A DNA stretch of 64,000 bases from Siniperca chuatsi (Eukaryota > Chordata > Actinopteri > Centrarchiformes > Sinipercidae), in contig NC_058051.1 in NCBI RefSeq assembly GCF_020085105.1, positions 22,813,955 to 22,877,954 on the forward strand. Reading direction: 5' to 3'. Below, in pieces: positions 55,101 through 64,000 of this stretch. Both the position numbers and the translations under genes were made by a program. Each line of letters begins with the position of its first letter. Within the stretch, counting starts at the first letter, position 1. Under the pieces are notes generated by a model. It made no database searches and was not told where the DNA came from. It worked only from the letters and a program-made list of their open reading frames with translations.

Positions 55101-58100
55101 AGGGCAGACGGTGTAGAAGCCAGGACATGGCTGCCGTCAGGGGACCAGGACAGGAAGGTGACCCCGCCTCCTCCAACACGCTGAAGTGGCACACAGCTTT
55201 CTGCAGCTACATCCCAAACCTGAAAGATACAATGATGCCAAAGGTACAACAGCTCACAACCCCAGCAACTCAGTAAGAATATCAGTCACTTTGTGAATCA
55301 CTTCTTGCAAGATAATTTGGACTTGAAGACAAAGCGGTTGCCTCGTACCATCATCGCAGTGTCCATGGGCGACGCCGACACAAGGAGAGATCCGCTTGGA
55401 GACCAGGCGATGGAAGTGACGGGAGAGTGGCCGGGATGAGACAAGACTTGAGCACAACCAGACGAAGGCCTGGATGGGTTGAGAGGAAGATGAGGACAGC
55501 ACAAGAAAAGAGTTTCAGGGTTTCTGCAGTGTTAAATTAAATCAAGTTAAATTTAACTTTTTAAATACCACATAGAATGTAATACCTTTTCCTAGAAAAC
55601 CAGTAGAGGACTACAATTATTTATTAAATACAATACATTTATTTATTAATGGTGCAGACTGAAACTCCACAAAAAAAGATTAAACAGCCTCCTGCCTGTA
55701 AAATCCACTGTCGCACCAGTCTCACTTGTAGTTTACAGATGGATAACGTCTCACAACAGCCAGCAACCACATACAAAAAAAGGTTAGAGCTAGTGTTGCT
55801 GCCTACAGCAGGCAAGAAAAAATATTCAAGACCTTTGAAAATGAAATTCAAAACTTTTAATACCTTCTGAGGCCTGCAGATACACTGGAGTTTACGTACC
55901 TGGTTGACAGTGAGCAGGGGTCCACATGCCAGACCAGTAAACAGTTTTGACAAGCAACAGCGAGGGCAGATGCACACAGCGGCTTCCACTGCACTGCTGC
56001 AACACTCCTCTGTAGACGGTGCTTCAGTGTGGGAGTTGTGGCACTGAGAGACAGAGTACAAAAGGAGACGGAGCAGTGACAATACTGTCACAGAACAACT
56101 GAGAGGTCAAAGAACAACGCTGCTCTACGAGGCTGACATGCAGTCAGAGTGTGTAGCCTGTCCTGGAGACATACAGCTTCGTTGTGATAGAGATCAGAGG
56201 TTCACTGTTGCATCAAAGTACTTCTACAGACTAGCACTGACATTCTATTATCATGAAAAGTGAACAGATAAATAATTTATATACAGTGTACTACAACTCT
56301 GCTGTTTTGGACTATTCCTGCTGCATTAGTGTTTCATGTCACTGTTGTTATCTTGCACTGTAAAGCTTTGACCAGCAATCATCTTTTTAATGAGGGATAT
56401 GCAGCATAGACTTTATTCCCTGAGTGTGCCTTCTTCAGAGGTTAGTTACTGTACCTTTTGGGGTTGTAGATCTTAATGGAGTCGTCCAGTAGGGCTACAG
56501 CAAATTTATCTGTATGAGGATGCCAGGCAAAGGCTCGCACCACACAGTCAGACCTGGAAAAGCAAGAGGGATTAAAGCAGAGAAAGGCCACTGACTATTC
56601 AAGTAAACAATTTTAAGACAAATGTTGTTTTGTAATTTTGTTTTTGTACTATAATACTGTTTCAAGCCATTGTACAAAAACACTGCAAATGTATACAAAG
56701 ATCCCACAAGTTTGTGTAAAGCTTCAACTAATGATTGTTTTCATTATCCATTTATCTGACTATTATTTCCCAGAATAATCGATGAATTGTTTAGTGTATA
56801 AAACATCAGAAAACAGTGAAAAATGTCCATCACAATGTCATGCAGCCAAAACTCATTAAATGTCTTGTTTTATCCAGCCAACTGTTCAAAACCTTTATGT
56901 AGGAAAAGCAGCAGATCATCACATTTGAGAACCTGGAACTGTCAGATGTTCGGCCTTCAAAAATAACTTAATTGTCAAAACTGTTGTGGATACATTTTCT
57001 GTTGATCGACAAAAAGATTAAATCAACTAATTGTTGCAGCTCTACAGTTATATTAATATTAAAAAATGTCAGCTCTTCTCCAACATGTCTGCTCACCACC
57101 ACATGAAAATAATAGCTTCAATAATTTGCCTATTGAGAAAAAAAACAAACTACAGATTACAAAATTGGCACTTACCAGTTCAGCACTTGTGAAAACTCAG
57201 CAATCATGTCCTCACTGCTCAACTATGGATCAAATGACAAACAAGTAATACACATTTTAACGCAACATAACAAACATCTGGTAATTAAGTGTACTGTTGT
57301 CAACAACATATTTAACCAGCAAGCTCAACTTACTGTGAGATGAGGAAACAGGGAGCCGTGAAAGGAAGAGACCCTTCGGAGCAACGCCAGTGTACAACCA
57401 GAACTCACTGACAGCCATTTAGGCACTACAAGAGCACAAGATACAGGAGAGTTAATGTATACACACACATCAGTGGATATATAGCATCAGGTCATTATGT
57501 GTTAAAGCAAAAACAGAAGATTTTGGCGCCTCATGTACCCTCTGTATGCGAGTTGGTAATTTCATTGAGCAGCCCCGTGAAGCCACCATCCCGCCTGAAA
57601 TGGACAGAGATAAGTTGCATAAATGATATTTGTCTGTGACAGACGTGGGACAAGTGAATGATATGCTGGTACAAACAGTTCTGTATGTTGTAAAATATGA
57701 AGTAAGAAATTTGGTTGGCAGACTGTGGTGATTTGAGTGAGTATGAGTTGCAGCTGCATCCTTACTGACAGTTTAACCTTTTTGCCAATTTAGACTATTT
57801 AGCAATTGATTGACAGCACGTGTGTACATATTGCTGTGTTTGCTAAACGTTAAAACATCACTACTCATCGTATCAAACTGAAAACACTTCATAATGCAGT
57901 GAGTAAATGTTGTTAAATTAATTTGGCTGATGCTTTTGTCCAAAGCAACTTACATTTTTTTGCACACACATACTTTGGGAACAACTTATGGTTCAGTGTC
58001 TTGCTAAACAACACTTCAACATGTGCCCAGAGGAGATGAGGGATCGAACCACCAACCCTTGCGGTTGAAAGTCGCACCACGTTATTTGATAAGATTTATG

Positions 58101-59307
58101 GTGAACAATTATTGTCAGATATATATCGATATCGCATATAAGTAACAAGAAACTGCAGTATAGAAATGGCAAAGATATGAAGTAGTTTCAAAACATTATT
58201 TGTTCACCAGAGAGCACAGATAAATATACTTTTCAACTGTTCAAAAGTTTAAGGGATCCTTATTGATTTCAGCTTCAAAAATCCTGTGTTGTCAGGCTAT
58301 AGTAACATAATAGCATTGTTATCATAGACAACATGTCAAAGGGATATTACACTCAGTTGCCAGTTTATTAGGTACACCTAGTTAAAGCTAATGCAATCTT
58401 ATACAGCGGTCCTGCAGTAAATCCTACCTTCATGACGGTTATAATGTTGAGGTTTAGTTGAAGCTGTTTTAGAGAGGTGTTGATTCAACTATGATCATTT
58501 TGGAGGGCTGCAGTTTGTGGTGCTGTTGAATTGTATTGCATTATACTGACAGGTGTTTCTATTATTTTGTCCAAAACATTTATATCAATGAGGGTAGGCT
58601 AAATAAAAGAAACACCTCTCTGTATAGTGCAATACAGTCCAACAGCACCACAAACTACAGCCTCCAAAATGATCAGAAAGTTGAATCAACACCTTTCTAA
58701 AAAAGTTTCAACAAAAACTGAACATTATAACCTTTACCTTGTATTACCATGTATATAGTGTGTCACTGTATGCTGTAAGTCCCACACCTAATCTCTCTCT
58801 CTCTGTGTTACCTACCATGCTGCTGCACTTCTCATCCACAGTGTTTCAGAGTGGTCCAGGAAGGCTGCCTTGCTGCTGCTTTCTGTGCGACTGTGGAGCT
58901 TCAGAGACTCTCGGGGGAAATACAAACTCAGAGGACTGGACTCCTGCAGAAAACACACAACCACGAAATGAACTTTTACCAGCACAGTGCAGATACATTT
59001 AACTACAACTCGTTAAAGTGGTTATCTTCGGGGTCCGGGTCGGGCTGTGATTTTGGACCCCTGCCATAGCACCCAAAAATCACGTTTAGTCAACAACTGA
59101 GCTCATTGGAAACATGATCATTCTTATGCCGTTTAGTGGGATTATAAATTACATATAAACTGGCTGTATAGTAACCACAGCAGCTTTGAATCAGACCTGT
59201 TTCAGTCGGTCTCCATTAGTGGTTCCTGACAGCAGCTCGTTGTTGGACTCGCACAGAGTGGTCTGTCCGGAGGGCAGCGGAGGGGGAAACAGAGCCAGAG
59301 AGCACAT
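52108..59307 (-). CDS. aaas: Aladin WD-repeat nucleoporin
   Basis: Sixteen coding exons: 59307-59197, 58943-58816, 57594-57539, 57425-57334, 57222-57176, 56553-56455, 56043-55900, 55469-55349, 55219-55095, 54777-54717, 54604-54514, 54303-54207, 53952-53885, 53285-53204, 53112-53028, 52263-52108. Phases join to give 520 residues (human 546, also 16 exons). Aladin sits on the cytoplasmic side of the nuclear pore, anchored through NDC1; loss causes triple A syndrome in humans. The N-terminus [15 protein letters not shown] matches human. The WD40 core is visible as [19 protein letters not shown] (about 149-167), [50 protein letters not shown] and [12 protein letters not shown]. The shorter length comes mainly from the N-terminal linker and the C-terminal tail. 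Confidence 0.96.
52339..52910. repeat. Dispersed repeat, family C, copy 1 (AAAS intron 15)
   Basis: It shares CAGGGTTTCTGCAG, GACTGAAACTCCA-AAAA and TTAAACAGCCT-CTG with 55514-55885 in the same order, so the two AAAS introns carry copies of one family. A small insertion at about 52549-52588 ends in GGATGGATGGAT and resembles the 3' tail of an RTE/Rex3-type LINE (from memory). Confidence 0.6.
52918..52950. repeat. Perfect 13-bp inverted repeat with 7-nt loop (AAAS intron 15)
   Basis: Arms TGGGTATCCGCAG (52918-52930) and CTGCGGATACCCA (52938-52950) pair perfectly around TTAATAC. On the AAAS transcript the hairpin lies about 78 nt after the exon 15 donor. It would also form a strong hairpin in RNA of either strand. 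Confidence 0.85.
53323..53816. mobile_element. Fold-back MITE, family D, with about 95-bp inverted ends (AAAS intron 13)
   Basis: TTAA stands at both ends. The left arm starts AGAGACAGTTCACCCCAAAA and the right arm, reverse-complemented, starts AGGGACAGTTCACCCCAATC. Pairing continues through CTCTTACCTGTAG and ATCCATCTAGATTGTTTTGG. A second inner pair (AGTTCCTACATGAAATTGCT and its complement) lies near the centre. The element makes up about 490 of the 599 bp of this intron. Confidence 0.85.
55514..55885. repeat. Dispersed repeat, family C, copy 2 (AAAS intron 7)
   Basis: Counterpart of the copy at 52339-52910; shares the order of its landmark words, including CAGGCAAGA followed by AAATATT. 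It reaches to within about 15 bp of the exon 7 donor at 55899. Confidence 0.6.
56716..57046. mobile_element. hAT-like MITE, family B, copy 3 (AAAS intron 5)
   Basis: It runs from AGCTTCAACTAATGATTG to ACTAATTGTTGCAGCTC, which are inverted ends. Inner words AAACATCAGAAAACAGTGAA and GTCTTGTTTTATCCAGCCAA are complementary to words in the copy at 42886-43305, so it is in the opposite orientation. Confidence 0.75.
57907..58080. repeat. Fish dispersed repeat fragment, SINE-like (AAAS intron 2)
   Basis: Contains GGCTGATGCTTTTGTCCAAA, GGTTCAGTGTCTTGCTAAAC and GGATCGAACCACCAACCCTT, words I recognise from an abundant fish repeat. The family name is not certain. Confidence 0.5.
58349..58735. mobile_element. 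Fold-back MITE, family E (AAAS intron 2)
   Basis: It begins CAGTTGCCAGTTTATTAGGT. A long hairpin follows: the arm about 58433-58560 and the arm about 58609-58735 are near reverse complements over about 125 bp, through CACAAACTGCAG / CTGCAGTTTGTG type words. The loop is about 45 nt. It is non-coding. Confidence 0.8.
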
Positions 59308-59640
59308 CTTCAACACGGTGAAACCTGGCCACTAGACCCTGGAAACACACCATGGGTCAGACAGGTAAACACAGTAAGTTAGTAGTGGATGTCATGTTTA
59401 CACCTCAACAGCTGACTGTAACATTACACACGGGGAAAACAGTGAACAAACAGCTAACGGTTAAAGTTAGCTAGCATAGCTGGCTCTAGCTAATTAGTTT
59501 GATGTCGGCCTAGTTTGGCAACAGCAACAGTTGCTCTCCGTTTTATACGTTGTGGAAATTACCTTGTAGTGTGTCCTGTTGAGTGGGGTCAATTATCGTG
59601 CGCTGTGTTTGCAAACAACAAAATAAAGGTACATGCTACG
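59308..59640 (-). promoter_or_regulatory. aaas: AAAS 5' UTR with a probable intron, and promoter
   Basis: On the minus strand, a good acceptor (GTTTCCAG) precedes 59338 and a donor (CTACAAG|GTAATT) follows 59563. So a non-coding first exon ending at 59563 and a 224-bp 5' UTR intron are likely. The promoter would lie to the right, about 59600-59850; no TATA box is evident. Confidence 0.5.
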
Positions 59641-59849
59641 AAGTTGTGACACTTTGGGGTTCTTTACTTCAAGTTAATCCCGCCGTGTTGGCTACGGCAA
59701 GTCAGAGGGACAAACAGTGCTGCCTTCAGCTACAAGGCACAAACCGGACAGAGCTGATGTGCTGCCCTCTTCTGGACACAGAGCGACTTTGCATCCACAC
59801 TGAGCCAAACGTACCCACTGTTTGTTGTTAGAGAGTTGAGATACCTGAA

Positions 59850-60600
59850 ATACATGAATGATTTTATTTAACTTCTACAAATCGGGGTTACACATGGGTT
59901 TTTCAATGTAGTGCAGTCCATATATATAAACCGTTAATTATCGTGTTATTGACCACATTATAAGCCTAAACAACCATCTGATTCGTGATTATGATATAAT
60001 TATAAACTATAATAAGATAGAACTTTATTTATCCCGAGGGAATAATAATTGTTGTGCATCAGTTGCACTACAAAGTAGGAAAGAGTGCAAATGTATAGGG
60101 ATAAGGTGCAAATCCAGAATATACACAATGCCAAAAATATAAACAGGTTAACGGTAAGGGTCGTGCTTGGTGGGTTGCATATAGATATGTATGAGAAGTG
60201 GCATATAGCATGTACAATATCAAGTACAGGTGAGTGTATATGGTTAATTTGGATTCATGGTTATGTCCATGATATTGCACATTATCCCAGATGAAGATAC
60301 AGATGCTGCTTTTCCCTCCTCTCCGGAGAAGGCAAAGCGCATGGTCAGTCGCAGCATCCCTGGAGCCGGCGGGGAATCAGCGTGTCTTGCTCAAGGACAC
60401 ATCAGCAGCAGCAGCAGCAGCAGCAGCAGGGCGGATGCTGGCTGACACGATCCGGGACCGTCTGGTTGGAGCACAGCTCAAACATTGAAAACAGTGAATT
60501 AAATGCGCCCATAACGGCACATTTTGGCACTGGAAATGATGGATGTGATGATGGAAAACTGATAGCCGATTCCGTGTGTGTGTGTGTTTGCAGATGGTGA
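59850..60600. other. Spacer between divergent AAAS and MAP3K12
   Basis: No gene is seen. About 59999-60250 carries a LINE 3'-end relic (ACTTTATTTATCCCGAGGGA) related to the tail of the LINE at 34889. A (CAG)9 run lies at 60403-60429 and a short TG run near 60573. The right part approaches the MAP3K12 promoter. Confidence 0.55.
60403..60429. repeat. (CAG)9 trinucleotide repeat
   Basis: Nine perfect CAG units. The ORFs through it (poly-Gln or poly-Ala depending on frame) have no support as genes. Confidence 0.95.
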
Positions 60601-60636
60601 TGGTAGCGCCCCCTTGTGGCGCAACTCGCATTTCCG

Positions 60637-60644
60637 TGACGTCA
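60637..60644. promoter_or_regulatory. map3k12: Perfect CRE (TGACGTCA) in the likely MAP3K12 promoter
   Basis: The palindromic CREB/ATF site lies about 260 bp before a splice donor (AGAAAG|GTATGG at 60901) that probably ends the non-coding first exon. No TATA box is clear. Confidence 0.5.
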
Positions 60645-60699
60645 ATTCAGCACTGGGAAGGAGACAGCTCCCTCCCCCAAAAAACCCAGCGCGCCTCAC

Positions 60700-60900
60700 G
60701 TTGCATGGGTCCCCGGTTATTGATAACACAATTTGCCCGCTGGGATCCATCCCAGTAACGTGAAACTCGTGGATACAGGGACTGGAAATACAACAGACAG
60801 CCCGGAACGAAGAAAAACGACGGTTTGCTCGTTATCGCCGACAAATAGAAAGCCGAGCCCACCCCTTCACTTGATAACGCGACATCAACCAGGCAGAAAG
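60700..60900 (+). other. map3k12: Probable non-coding first exon of MAP3K12
   Basis: Relatively GC-rich sequence ending in a good donor at 60901. It would splice to the acceptor CTCTTCCAG at 62175-62183. The 5' boundary is not determined and the exon is inferred from splice signals and position only. Confidence 0.4.
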
Positions 60901-61433
60901 GTATGGGAATGTCATACTATCCGGCTAAATGCTGATTGAATAAGAGATCAGGTATCACAGGACGTTTAGGTATGATGCCGTTGCTTGGTGCGGTAGCGTT
61001 CACACCGCTCACACTGCACCAATGAACTGATGCTGCCAAGAAACAAATCATCGTCGATGAATGCTAGAAAATCATATTTGTGCAGCGAGAAAGCCCACAT
61101 TACGAAATATTTGTGTTAATGCCAACGTTGAGTAAATGTACAGACGCTGCGGCAGTTTCACTTGGCATGGACCATAGTAGGCATCGGGCTTGCAATTCAT
61201 GCACGTCGGCTATGATGCTGCTGAGTGTCATCATCACATCCTCGGTTATTTAAAGATTGATCTTCCTGCGTTTGTGTGCGTGTGTGCACTGTTCCTTCAC
61301 ACAGGCCCGGTGGTTGTTTAGTGCCCGTTTTTTTTCTCCACGCTCTCATTTCCTCAGTCGCCGTGGCTCTTCTCATGCAGTGGTGCAGTACAAGAAATGG
61401 AGCTGGTGTGGGATATGTGAATTGGATACATGT

Positions 61434-61434
<1 letters not shown>

Positions 61435-61479
<45 letters not shown>
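61435..61479. repeat. (CT)n microsatellite
   Basis: About 22 CT units in the putative first intron of MAP3K12. Repetitive Arg-Glu or Leu-Ser ORFs over it are artefacts. Confidence 0.95.
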
Positions 61480-61482
<3 letters not shown>

Positions 61483-62002
61483 CACACATGCAGGCACGCA
61501 CCACGCACGGACGTACGTACACATCCACACTGAGGTGGTTATGCAATTCGTCATATTCCTCAGATGCACACAATGCTCTTCACTTGATGCATGATGGACG
61601 ACATATGGGAGCTGCTGAGTGGCGTTGCGCTGATCTTGTCGGACACTGATGCGCCTCAGAGGGACAGTTAAAGAACAGGTGACATCCAGGGCTGTGGACT
61701 GTACAACCTCCTCTGGTCGATTCATTCATAAAGCCCATCTCCACTCTGGGTGATGGCTCCACTGGGCAGGCTGGTTCTCCCATTCATAGACACGGAGATG
61801 AGGCTTTACTGCATGATTCAGACAGAATTTGGTTGTGGAAATGAGTGACTGAGTGGTTAAACTGGGGCACTGGCTGGATGCCCAACTCACAGCACGAGCT
61901 GTCTGGGTGTTTTGCATTGCTTGAATAAAAGAAAAGTTAGTTGCAAACTCTAGTAAGTTCTTAAAAGATCAAAAGAGACAGTGGAAGTAAAGGTAGCTGT
62001 CA

Positions 62003-62053
62003 TTTCAGCACTGGACAGCTCCATCTTGCAAATGGAGCTGTCCAGCGCTGAAA
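62003..62053. repeat. Compact hairpin: 22-bp arms, 7-nt loop (MAP3K12 intron 1)
   Basis: Arms 62003-62024 and 62032-62053 are complementary at 21 of 22 positions, around loop CTTGCAA. The one mismatch is A-C in a + strand RNA and G-U in a minus strand RNA. It is shorter than a usual microRNA precursor. Confidence 0.8.
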
Positions 62054-62244
62054 ATAATCCACACTTGTTTTTATCTTGAAAAACAGTAAGTATACTGTTT
62101 ACCTATTAACACAAAGATGAAATGTGGCAATACTAACAATCATCAATCATTCTAATGCAGTTATCATAAATCTTCTCTTCCAGGCTTACTTCTCATCTTT
62201 CCATCCTCCATCCACCCTAACCTGCTGTGTTGGGGAAACCCCTG

Positions 62245-62707
62245 ATGAGTGGGACCTGTATCCATGAGCCCCGTGCCCCTTCCCCCTCCCTGTCAGGCTT
62301 CAGTACCCCCATCTCAGAACCCCCCTATCGAAGACTCGATGGAGACACCCCTGCCTGCACCCCCGAAACGGACCTGACCCCCACACAGTGTGTCCTCCGT
62401 AACGTGCTGTCCATCGACACGGGTGGACAGGGGGCACCGGGCGGCAGCAGCCCCACTCCCAGTGATGGACCCTCATCCCACTTTGACAACAGCGTGCTAA
62501 AACTACATGAACATGAGGCCTGCCAGTGTGGTGGCGGGGCCGAGGCGGGGCACAGTCCAGAGGCTGGTGCTGTTCGGAGCCAGTCGGAGAACATTCGGCT
62601 ACAATCAGGAAGTGGCGGTTTTTTGGAGGGACTGTTTGGCTGCCTAAAACCAGTCTGGACCATGATTGGAAAGGCCTACTCCACTGAACACAAACATAGC
62701 CATGAAG
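62245..62707 (+). CDS. map3k12: MAP3K12 (dual leucine zipper kinase), first coding exon, partial gene
   Basis: This gives 154 codons plus one base before donor GTATGT; the kinase domain, leucine zippers and tail lie beyond the right edge. DLK activates the MKK4/7-JNK pathway in injured axons. Identity rests on the near-identical block [20 protein letters not shown] followed by YSTEHK, and on the N-terminal [12 protein letters not shown] and [10 protein letters not shown] words. Cys133 in FGCLKP corresponds to the cysteine reported as palmitoylated in mammalian DLK. Relative to human it has an extra Gly/Ser/Pro-rich stretch between about 46 and 110. An in-frame stop at 62218 precedes the ATG, so this Met is the start. 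Its Kozak context is weak (C at -3), and an in-frame GTG lies at 62227. Confidence 0.93.
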
Positions 62708-64000
62708 GTATGTGATAGTAAATGTTCCACTTCTATGCTATCTGACCCTCTGCTGTGTATGTGACAGTGTATTTGAATGCCACAGAACAAAGAAAAGTCA
62801 GACTAGTTTGTGACTTGTGACATGTCATTCATTCAGTATATGAAATTATTGTGGTGCCTCTGTAACCATGGAGATGCACCATAGAAAATGAATATCTGAG
62901 CTCATGGATGAACAGTTATTTAAAGAAACCATCTGAGAGGTTTAGAGGGGAAATGTCTCTTTGGTGGAACTGCTAACAACTCATAGACATCTGCAACATG
63001 ACAACAATTACACACTGCTTTTTTGTAAGGGGTCACAAGCCAAAGAGGTTAGGAATCACTGGTTTAATCTTTAATAATGCATTGTATTTTATAAGCTTAT
63101 CCTATGTATGTGTATGTTTTTATGTAAAATCTTAATCTGAAAAGTAAGTACAGCTGACAGATAAATGTTGTTAAGTAAAAACTACAATATTTCCCCCTTA
63201 AACGTAGTGGTGTAGAAGTGTAAAGTAGCAGAAAACAGAAATACTCAACTACAAGTACCTCAAATTGTACTTAAGTACAGTACTTGAGTAAATTTACTTT
63301 GTTTTTTTCCAACACTAGAACTCCATTATTTTCATTGCTCTCTGACTGCCACCATGACCTGCTGGCAGCATGACTGTGTTTACGGGTCCGTCAGCCCATC
63401 TCTCTCACTCAGTCATCAGCTAAAGTGAGTTTTCACAGCTGGCCAGGGGGAAGCGTCATGTGCATCTGCCTCCACTGCAGCATTTCTCCAGAGATCTTGA
63501 CACTTCAGTGGACCTCATGAAGAATTGATCTGCCTTTCTCTTTTATTCTGCCCAGCTTGTCCCTCTTTAGTGACCATGCTCTCACAGTCATTTAAGTAGA
63601 GTCAGTATGACAGAGGACAGACAGATTAGACTATGAGGGGATTGTTGTTTATCCCTCAATTTTTCTCTTATCTCTGGATAGAAATGTAACGTTCTGCTGG
63701 ATAAGCTGTCAATGTACCATTTGTTTAAACATGGCAGGCACTTTGTATGATGTAATTGTTTTCCTGCCAGCCCATTCTAATGTGTAGCATGGACCTAGCA
63801 TTTGCTCAGCAAACCCCTTGACTCCTCCCTGTCCAAACTGGCAAGAGTACATATTGACATTTGGAGGCTTCGCAATGTGTGATGGATATAATTTAAGTAA
63901 TTACTCAAAGGGTGCTATTGAAAAAATTCAGTTGGCAATGCCCATGTTAATTTTGTGTTCCACTTCATGATTTCACATTTACTCGAGTTTGTTTTTGTTG
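62708..64000 (+). other. map3k12: MAP3K12 intron following the first coding exon
   Basis: I see no further exon before the edge. At about 63199-63320 there is a fish dispersed repeat with ACTTAAGTACAGTACTTGAG, related to the fragment at 116-200. Confidence 0.6.

Noticed and set aside
60377-60631. Poly-Ala / poly-Gln ORFs over the CAG run
   Set aside because: Produced by a trinucleotide repeat; no conserved flanks and overlapping ORFs in several frames.
61197-61725. Arg-Glu and Leu-Ser repeat ORFs
   Set aside because: Translation of the CT microsatellite in the MAP3K12 intron.
62003-62053. Annotation of the 51-nt hairpin as a microRNA gene
   Set aside because: The stem is only 22 bp and the total too short for a usual precursor; kept as a finding only.

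Overview
The window is vertebrate genomic DNA and almost certainly from a ray-finned (teleost) fish. Genes are split into short exons by AT-rich introns. The introns and spacers carry repeats typical of fish genomes: several fold-back MITE families, a tRNA-derived SINE with a perfect target-site duplication, the 3' part of a LINE, and a 178-bp ATCT microsatellite. I called exons by reading ORF-compatible sequence between AG acceptors and GT donors, checking that phases join, and comparing products with the human proteins as I remember them. No alignment or database search was run.

Five genes are clear. From left to right: SPRYD4 (+, 2 coding exons, 1004-2941), GLS2 liver-type glutaminase (-, 18 coding exons, 17425-4289), COL2A1 type II procollagen (+, 54 coding exons, 24665-48991), AAAS/aladin (-, 16 coding exons plus a likely non-coding first exon, 59307-52108), and the first coding exon of MAP3K12/DLK (+, 62245-62707, continuing off the right edge). 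Possible last exons of an unidentified + strand gene lie at 396-560 and 924-998, the second ending 5 nt before the SPRYD4 ATG.

SPRYD4/GLS2 and COL2A1/AAAS are convergent pairs; GLS2/COL2A1 and AAAS/MAP3K12 are divergent pairs. The SPRYD4 and GLS2 poly(A) signals are only 32 bp apart on opposite strands. In human, all five genes lie on chromosome arm 12q but are spread over several megabases, so this fish has a compact, rearranged version of that block. The genes share ancestry of position, not a pathway: mitochondrial glutamine breakdown (GLS2), a probable mitochondrial SPRY protein (SPRYD4), cartilage and notochord matrix (COL2A1), nuclear pore (AAAS), and axonal stress signalling (MAP3K12).

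COL2A1 is the centrepiece. The deduced protein is 1487 residues with an uninterrupted 1014-residue Gly-X-Y helix, the same lengths as human. The alternatively spliced 207-bp VWC exon, telopeptide cross-link lysines, collagenase site, integrin site and propeptidase sites are all present. The C-propeptide, however, has Ser at 1306 where the human chain has the Cys that makes the inter-chain disulfide. That is the most notable departure from expectation in the window. No prokaryotic features, CRISPR arrays, tRNA or rRNA genes were seen.
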